From NCBI GenBank assembly GCA_028293465.1, contig JAQGOT010000456.1, positions 1 to 14,287 on the forward strand: DNA of 14,287 bases. Direction: 5' to 3'. Position numbers and translations under genes: made by a program. This DNA comes from Pedosphaera sp. Lineage in GTDB: Bacteria; Verrucomicrobiota; Verrucomicrobiia; Limisphaerales; Pedosphaeraceae. The notes under the pieces were generated by a model, which was given only the letters and a program-made list of their open reading frames with translations, made no database searches and was not told the DNA's origin. Below, one piece after another: positions 6,832 through 14,287 of the stretch (its first letter is position 1; each line of letters starts with the position of its first letter).

Positions 6832-8334
6832 TCAACGGATCAGCGTCCATCGGTTAGTGACGTTTTCACCGGCGGTTCGCGATTCGGTCAACCCGTAGGC
6901 AATTCGCGAATCGCGCAACGGATTCACGGGAGCTTTTTGGGTGATGACCCAATCGCCGCCGGGCTGCAATTCGCTTACCAGACTATTCGAGAGCAAGATT
7001 ACATAACGCTCCATGATCGTATCATCAATGGGAGCTTTGAGGTAGGGTTTCAGTTCTGAAAGGGCGGCGGGGAACTGGCCAGCTTTGTCCCGTCCATATT
7101 TTCGCAGCGCAGACCACAACTGGCTGCACACCTCTTCCTCTGCATTGAGCCGCAATATCCTCGCCGCACCGGCGAAATCATCATCGGTGGCGAGGCGATC
7201 AACGGCGTCGACCCAGGTGCTGTTGGAAAGGCCTTGCAACTCGGGAATCTTTTCGGAGGGATTGGCTTCCAGCCATTGCTTGAGCCGATCCACTTGCGTG
7301 GCATACAAGGCTTTCATGGCCGTCAACTGATCCACCTGCGATGGCGGGACGGCGGGCACGCCGGAGGTTATCTCGTGGACATCTCTCTTCAAACGCCCGA
7401 CCTCATTCCGGAGCTTCAGGAGTTCGCGAAGTTGAGTGTCTGCGAGCGGTGCGGGAGTGTTAGCCCGGGCCAGAAGACCGGCCAACCGCTGGTTGTCCGC
7501 AGTCACCTGGGCCATCCGATCAGCATTCCTTCGCAAGGCCCCATCCTGCTGGCGCAAATCAGCTTGTGCCAGGCGATGAACGAGCAGCGGGGTCATCAGG
7601 CTGGCGGCGATGATGGCGGTGACGATGCCAGCTTTGAGTTTGGTAACGGCCATAAATTGTAAAAGGGTGAGCGTGGTTCCAGTCCCGGCTGCCAAGCTCG
7701 CCAACGCGGCCCCTGAAACGCTGACGGCAAGCCCCGCCGGTGCGGCCATGACTGCCTTGCCAGCGAGCGCCGTTCCGAGTGCGGCGGCGGAAAAAGTCAC
7801 GCCGCGATGTTTAAGCAGGACGTGAAGCTTTTCCAAGGCACGGCTCACCCGCTTTTGCGCGGCAGCTTCATTGGTGCCCAAGGCCTGGCCGACGGAGCGA
7901 AAATCGAGCCGCTCATAAAAGCGCAGCAAAACGGCAGTGCGATCCGCCGCGCCAAGGTGGTTGATGGCTTCGTCGAGGATGGGGGCAACATTCGCAAGGT
8001 GCGCTTCCGAGTGATCTGGTGGTGGGTTCATATCAAGGGCCTGCCTCTCACGGGATTGACGACGGCGCTCTCCGCGCAGGGTCTTGGCGGCCACAAAGCA
8101 AGTGTGCCGATGCAGCCAGCCACCCAACCTCACTTCTGTGGAGAGATGCTTGGCTAGTTGGGCCAGGTCCACAAAGACGGTTTGAGCCACGTCCTGGGCC
8201 AAATGGGTGTCGCCGCCGACCAACCGAACCGCCGTTGAGTAAACCAGATCAAAATAGCACCCGACAACTTCCCGGAAGGCTGTTTCCGAACCGTCGTTCA
8301 CGTAATCTGCCAGCAATTGTTGGCTGTCGGTCAT
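6832..8334 (-). CDS. ECF-type sigma-70 factor with membrane-anchored sensor-like C-terminal extension
   Basis: Residues about 7-90 are sigma region 2 (AFREVVGCYFDLVYSTAVRL, DVAQTVFVDLA, LGGWLHRHTCFVAAKTLRG), the core-RNAP and -10 binding part. Residues about 118-172 are region 4 (LDEAINHLGAADRTAVLLRF, then the helix-turn-helix AALGTNEAAAQKRVSRALEKL), which binds -35. The protein is 500 aa, whereas ordinary ECF factors are about 170-200. The extension holds an Ala/Gly-rich hydrophobic tract (about 178-226), a clear membrane segment (about 233-252, AGIVTAIIAASLMTPLLV), a coiled coil (about 256-325), a helical stretch and a pseudopilin-like domain with ALRKYGRDKAGQFP at 409-422. The sigma part should be cytoplasmic and the tail outside, so release or clustering may control activity. 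No separate anti-sigma gene adjoins. The ATG at 8334 has only a weak A/G-rich leader. Sigma-70 proteins with long tails are known in this group of phyla. Target genes are unknown; the flanking DUF1501 operons are candidates only by position. Confidence 0.88.
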   Translation of the reverse strand: MTDSQQLLADYVNDGSETAFREVVGCYFDLVYSTAVRLVGGDTHLAQDVAQTVFVDLAQLAKHLSTEVRLGGWLHRHTCFVAAKTLRGERRRQSRERQALDMNPPPDHSEAHLANVAPILDEAINHLGAADRTAVLLRFYERLDFRSVGQALGTNEAAAQKRVSRALEKLHVLLKHRGVTFSAAALGTALAGKAVMAAPAGLAVSVSGAALASLAAGTGTTLTLLQFMAVTKLKAGIVTAIIAASLMTPLLVHRLAQADLRQQDGALRRNADRMAQVTADNQRLAGLLARANTPAPLADTQLRELLKLRNEVGRLKRDVHEITSGVPAVPPSQVDQLTAMKALYATQVDRLKQWLEANPSEKIPELQGLSNSTWVDAVDRLATDDDFAGAARILRLNAEEEVCSQLWSALRKYGRDKAGQFPAALSELKPYLKAPIDDTIMERYVILLSNSLVSELQPGGDWVITQKAPVNPLRDSRIAYGLTESRTAGENVTNRWTLIR

Positions 8335-8501
8335 CTTTCTTATTAGTAAAGACCCGCTGAGCGGTGAAAACAGACAAAAAGTTTTAGAAAATTAGAGCTT
8401 GGCAGCCAAGCCAAAGGGCGCAAGTAACCGCGGGCCGTTTTTCGCTCCACGGTTTCACGAAAGGGCACTTAAAATAAGTGGTGCCTAGCCAGACAGATAA
8501 C
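8335..8501 (-). promoter_or_regulatory. leader of the sigma factor gene with two inverted repeats
   Basis: This AT-richer gap is the likely promoter region of the sigma gene. It holds GCTTGGCAGCCAAGC (8397-8411), a perfect 7-bp inverted repeat around one base, 63-77 nt before the ATG, and CCGCTGAGCGG (8354-8364), a 5-bp inverted repeat 20-30 nt before the ATG. The first could be an operator; the second could be an operator or a leader hairpin. No convincing -35/-10 pair could be fixed by eye. Confidence 0.35.
8464..8485 (-). terminator. stem-loop after the PSCyt1/DUF1501 operon
   Basis: CACTTA (8466-8471) and TAAGTG (8475-8480) pair around a 3-nt loop, extended with a small bulge by GG (8464-8465) and GTGCC (8481-8485). 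It lies 17 nt past the stop of the DUF1501 gene in the direction of transcription. Only a short T run (CTTTC) follows, so termination strength is uncertain. Confidence 0.4.
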
Positions 8502-9961
8502 CTATGCGAGCAGCTTCGTCACGAGCTCCCCGTGGACGTCAGTTAGGCGGAAATCGCGGCCTTGGAAGCGGAACGTCAGCTTCTTGTGGTCGAGGCCAAG
8601 GAGATGCAGCATCGTCGCATGGATGTCGTGCACGTGGACACGGTCCTCGACGGGGCTGAAGCCGAGTTCGTCCGTGGCGCCGATGATTTTTCCTTTCGGT
8701 ACGCCGCCGCCGGCCATCCACATCGTGAAGGCGTCAATGTGATGATTGCGGCCGGTGGTTTCGCGATTTTCACCCATCGGTGTCCGGCCGAATTCGCCAC
8801 CCCACACGACCAAAGTATCATCGAGCAAACCGCGTTGTTTGAGATCCTTGACCAAGGCCGCGCCAGCCTGGTCCACTTCCTTGCACAACTTGTCGAAGGA
8901 TTTATCGAGGTCCTCGCCCGGGCCGCCGTGGCTGTCCCAATTGGTGTGATAAAGCTGGATAAAGCGGACGCCGCGTTCCACGAGACGGCGCGCCAGCAGA
9001 CAATTATTGGCGAAGGAAGGCTGGCCGGGCTGGATGCCGTACATCTCCAACGTTTCCGGCTTCTCTTTCGCGAGGTCAATCAGTTCCGGCCCACTGCTTT
9101 GCATGCGGTAAGCCATCTCATACGCGGAGATGCGCGTTTCAATTTCGGCGTCGCCGGTTTCCACCAACCGCTGCAAGTTCAAATCGCGAATGGCATCGAT
9201 GGTCTGGCGTTGCCGGGTGGCATCGACGCCTTGCGGATTGGAAAGATCAAGGATGGGATCACCCTTGCCGCGCAAGGGCACACCCTGATACGTAGTCGGC
9301 AAAAAGCCGCTGCCCCAATTGACCGAGCCACCGCGCGGACCACGCGGGCCGGACTGCAACACGACAAACCCGGGCAATTCTTGCGATTCGCTGCCCAAAC
9401 CATAGGTCACCCACGCCCCCATGCTCGGCCGTCCGAACTGCGAGGAACCGGTGTTCATGAACAGCTTGGCGGGCGCGTGATTGAAAACGTCGGTCGCGCA
9501 CGAATGAATCAATGTGATGTCATCCACGATGGTGGCCGTGTGCGGCAGCAATTCGGAAACCCACGCCCCGCTCTGCCCGTGCCGCGCGAACTTGCGGCGC
9601 GTGCCGAGGAGTTTGGGCCGGTCCTTGGAAAACGTATCCATGAAGGCAAAGCGTTTGTCCTTTACGAAGGATTCCGGGATGGGCTGGGCATTCAACTCCA
9701 CCAGTTTTGGTTTGTAATCAAACATTTCCAACTGACTTGGGCCGCCGGCCATGAACAAATAGATGATATTCTTCGCGCGCGCGGGAACATGAGAAGTTTT
9801 CGGCGCGAGCGGATTGACCAACTTCGACTCGCGGCCGAACAACTTCTGCTCGCTGAGCAAGGAGGCCAGCGCGATCGAGCCAAGACCCATCGCACATTTG
9901 GTGAAAAAGTGCCGGCGCGTGACGTCGCGCAAGGGATCATTTTGCGGGGGTTGGTGCATAA

Positions 9962-9965
<4 letters not shown>
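8502..9965 (-). CDS. Tat-exported DUF1501 protein (PSCyt1/DUF1553-partnered)
   Basis: This is a 487-aa DUF1501 protein of the sulfatase-like type common in Planctomycetes and Verrucomicrobia. A Tat signal is visible: TRRHFFTK at residues 16-23, then a hydrophobic stretch GLGSIALASLL. Further motifs are IIYLFMAGGPSQLEMFDYKP (67-86), FNHAPAKLFMNTG (161-173), NWDSHGG (342-348), WGGEFGRTP (388-396), GRNHHIDAF (405-413) and HDIHATMLHLLGL (446-458). Together these fit the fold and the His/Asp-rich metal site of the alkaline phosphatase superfamily. No formylglycine-type sulfatase signature is seen. The ATG overlaps the stop of the upstream PSCyt1 gene by 4 nt (ATGA), so translational coupling is likely; a second ATG two codons later is an alternative. 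Function is not established. It is probably a periplasmic or envelope partner of the PSCyt1 protein. Confidence 0.92.
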
Positions 9966-12442
<2,477 letters not shown>

Positions 12443-12453
12443 GTGACTGTGGA

Positions 12454-12483
12454 ATTCTACAACCTCCAGGCAAGTTGCCGCAA
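12454..12483 (-). promoter_or_regulatory. weak promoter candidate before the PSCyt1 gene
   Basis: On the minus strand TTGCGG (12478-12483) and TAGAAT (12454-12459) are separated by 18 nt, like a sigma-70 type -35/-10 pair. Initiation about 7 nt later would leave a leader of only a few bases before the ATG at 12442. A GGAGG (12463-12467) is 20 nt from that ATG, too far to serve as its ribosome binding site. It rests on sequence similarity only. Confidence 0.2.
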
Positions 12484-12534
12484 ATGGATTCTGCGAAAAC
12501 GGTTGCTGTGTAGAAGCTGGCCTTCCGTTCGGAA

Positions 12535-13320
12535 TCAACCGGCGATTCCATAGGGTCTGCCCATCCAGACCCGCTCCACGCCGGGTGCGAAGTGTGCGCC
12601 TGCGAATCTCGCGCTGCCAAACCAGGTAAAGCTTGAGCTCAGGAGGGAGTTGTTGGAGATGTGAACATCGATTTCAGTTTGCAGCCAAGGCGGATGCCAG
12701 ATGCGGAAGAAACGCTTTCGCGAGCCGCAACTGGTAAAAGCGGTGTAGCGTTCGATCAGGAATTCATCCAGCGAACCTGGGCTACAGTTTTGCAGGGCTG
12801 TGTGCGGGTCGATGATTGCGTCGTACGCCAAGCCCGTCGAACCGCCGGTGATCCTCCCACTCAAGTTTCCTTGTACCGGCAGATGTTTGTATTCCAGCCG
12901 ACCATGTCGGTACGGCAGGCCGAAGGTGCGCGGGCCGATCCATACACTCAGTCGGTTGGGAATCCATTCGGCGATGAAGTAGATGCCCGGCTCGTCTCCG
13001 TGTCGAACGTAGGTCCGTACATTGAGCAATTCGTGCGTGGCGATGCGGGCGAAGGCCAAGGCGGTGAGCGCGCCGCCCCAGCGCGGGCGAAGATCCTCCA
13101 TGGTGAAAGCGACGAGGCTGACGTAGGCCTTGCCGTCACGCAAATCGAGCGGGAAAGGAATGAAGGGTTGGAGGCGCGCAGGGTCGATTTCGTAGTGGAT
13201 GAAGACGACGCGCAGCCAGTCGCTGTAGAAAAACGGTTCACCGAAAGAGGCGAGAAGACGTTGCCGGGCGGCGGTGCTCGGGTCGGCTTCCACCCCGGGG
13301 ATGGGAGTTGTCGCAGGCAT
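12535..13320 (-). CDS. DUF2071 (YqjF-like) protein
   Basis: This 261-aa protein matches the DUF2071/YqjF family (COG3361), whose function is unknown. Visible features are FFYSDWLRVVFIHYEIDPARL near residues 30-50, the family's phrase PFPLDLRDGKAYVSLVAFTM (about 55-74), ELLNVRTYVRHGDEPGIYF (about 97-115) and FGLPYRHGRLEYKHLP (about 133-148). No signal peptide or membrane segment is evident, so it is probably cytosolic. The ATG at 13320 has a GAAAGG ribosome binding site 5 nt upstream that overlaps the stop of the preceding epimerase gene; the gap between the two genes is 9 nt, so they share a transcript. Length is normal and the protein appears intact although the gene before it is frameshifted. 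Confidence 0.85.
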   Translation of the reverse strand: MPATTPIPGVEADPSTAARQRLLASFGEPFFYSDWLRVVFIHYEIDPARLQPFIPFPLDLRDGKAYVSLVAFTMEDLRPRWGGALTALAFARIATHELLNVRTYVRHGDEPGIYFIAEWIPNRLSVWIGPRTFGLPYRHGRLEYKHLPVQGNLSGRITGGSTGLAYDAIIDPHTALQNCSPGSLDEFLIERYTAFTSCGSRKRFFRIWHPPWLQTEIDVHISNNSLLSSSFTWFGSARFAGAHFAPGVERVWMGRPYGIAG

Positions 13321-13329
13321 GGTGACCTT

Positions 13330-14257
13330 TCAGTTGGCGGACAATTCTACAAAGGCATCGCGGATGAACGGGTGGTGAAATTGGAAACCAGCCTTGGACA
13401 GGACGCCGGGAATGACGCGGCGGCTTTTGATGATTAATTCGGTTTCAGTGCGAAGGATGAAGGCACCGAGCTCGAGCATCCCGGTGGTGGCCGGCAGGCC
13501 GAGGGGCATGTGGCACACCTCGCGCAGGGTTTGCATCATGGCGGCGTTGGTGAGCGGATTTGGCGCGGCGAGGTTTACGGGGCCGGAGATCTCAACGTGG
13601 GTCAGGAGGAATTCGATGGCGCGACAGAAGTCGGTTTCATGGATCCAAGAAACGTATTGTCGGCCGTGGGCCATCCTGCCGCCGAGACCCAGTCGCACGA
13701 GGCGACGGAGCATGGGAAAAACGCTGTTGCTCCCCTGCCCGAGCACCATGGCGGAGCAGAACTTTGCGAGTGGCGGGTGTGTTGGCCTGGTTGCAAACCT
13801 TTTCCCAAGCGGTGGCGACTTCAACCGAAAAGATGTCCTTGGCCTCGGGTGTGCCGCCGACTTCGCCGGACTCGTCCCAGGCCGGGCCGAAGGTGTGCTT
13901 GTAAATGGTGGCAGTGCTGGAGTTGAGCCAGACGCGCGGTGGATCGGGGCAGCGGCCGATGGCGTCGCCGAGCACGCGGGTGGAGTTGAGGCGCGAGTCG
14001 AGGATTAGTTGGCGATTACAGGCATGGTAACGGCAGTTGACCGAGACCCCGGCGAGGTTGATGACAGCACAAGCGCCCTCCAGTTCCCGCGACCACCCGC
14101 CGAGCGTTTCACCATCCCACGCGATTTGCCGGACCCCCGGCGCGTCCGGGCGGGGTGAGCGCGTGAGAATGATGATCTGGTAATCGAGCTTGCGGAAATA
14201 GCGGACGAGGATGCCGCCGATAAAACCGGAGCCGCCCGCCAGCACAATGTGTTTCAT
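13330..14257 (-). pseudogene. TIGR01777-family NAD(P)-dependent epimerase, frameshifted
   Basis: Two minus-strand frames together make one TIGR01777 (YfcH-like) extended SDR protein. The first (14257 to about 13751, 169 residues) begins MKHIVLAGGSGFIGG, the Rossmann nucleotide-binding motif, and continues with INLAGVSVNCRY, LNSSTATIY and EVATAWEKVCNQANTPATRKVLLR. The second frame resumes at about 13749 with MVLGQGSNSVFPMLRRLVRL, GRQYVSWIHETDF and GPVNLAAPNPLTN, and ends at 13330. Joined, they give about 309 aa, the normal family length, so only the frame is lost, at about 13747-13756. A 1-nt insertion, a 2-nt deletion or loss of one copy of a 5-nt CTCCG repeat would explain it. The raw frames run past the break to 13637 and from 13824. 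The start is supported by GGAAAGGA 8 nt upstream. Either a true pseudogene or a sequence error. Confidence 0.85.
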
Positions 14258-14265
14258 GGTGTGGG

Positions 14266-14273
14266 TCCTTTCC
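14266..14273 (-). promoter_or_regulatory. ribosome binding site of the TIGR01777 gene
   Basis: GGAAAGGA on the minus strand ends 8 nt before the ATG at 14257. It supports this start and suggests that the gene was translated recently enough to keep a good initiation site, despite the frameshift further on. Confidence 0.55.
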
Positions 14274-14287
14274 GTTCAACGAACCAA

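Noticed and set aside
12661..13437. Plus-strand open frame of 258 codons
   Set aside because: Covers DUF2071 in antisense and part of the epimerase; no motif, and the minus-strand genes are clear.
13637..13824. Programmed frameshifting or two separate genes for the epimerase halves
   Set aside because: There is no slippery heptamer at the junction, and neither half alone would make a complete SDR fold; mutation or sequence error is simpler.

Overview
The window reads as a chromosomal segment of a Verrucomicrobia or Planctomycetes-type bacterium, most likely a Pedosphaera/Limisphaerales-like verrucomicrobium. The basis is gene content: a planctomycete-type cytochrome protein (PSCyt1-DUF1549-DUF1553) paired with a Tat-exported DUF1501 protein, a second DUF1501 paired with DUF1800, and an ECF-type sigma factor with a long membrane-anchored C-terminal extension. 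All intact genes lie on the minus strand, so transcription runs from high to low coordinates. No tRNA, rRNA, CRISPR array, insertion sequence or prophage gene was seen.

In order of transcription: (1) 14257-12535 holds a TIGR01777-family epimerase broken by one frameshift and, 9 nt downstream, a DUF2071 (YqjF-like) protein. (2) 12442-8502 holds the large secreted PSCyt1/DUF1549/DUF1553 protein with two CxxCH motifs, overlapping by 4 nt a Tat-exported DUF1501 protein. (3) 8501-8335 is a short gap with inverted repeats. (4) 8334-6056 holds the sigma factor with a membrane-anchored sensor-like tail, followed by a smaller gene that repeats that tail without the sigma domains. (5) 6055-5588 is the only non-coding stretch over 300 bp. 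It holds the plus-strand tail of a polyamine-binding protein gene (a relic) and a GC-rich hairpin. (6) 5587-2749 holds DUF1800 and a second Tat-exported DUF1501. (7) 2652-1 holds a secreted S10 serine carboxypeptidase-like protein and tilS, which runs off the left edge.

Functionally, most of the window is envelope or export biology: two DUF1501 modules with different partners, a secreted peptidase and a probable membrane-tethered transcription factor. tilS is the one clear housekeeping gene. The most unusual item is the sigma factor and its sigma-less paralogue. They share an anchor, a coiled coil and a pseudopilin-like C-terminal domain, and look like a duplicated signalling unit with no recognisable classical anti-sigma gene beside it.
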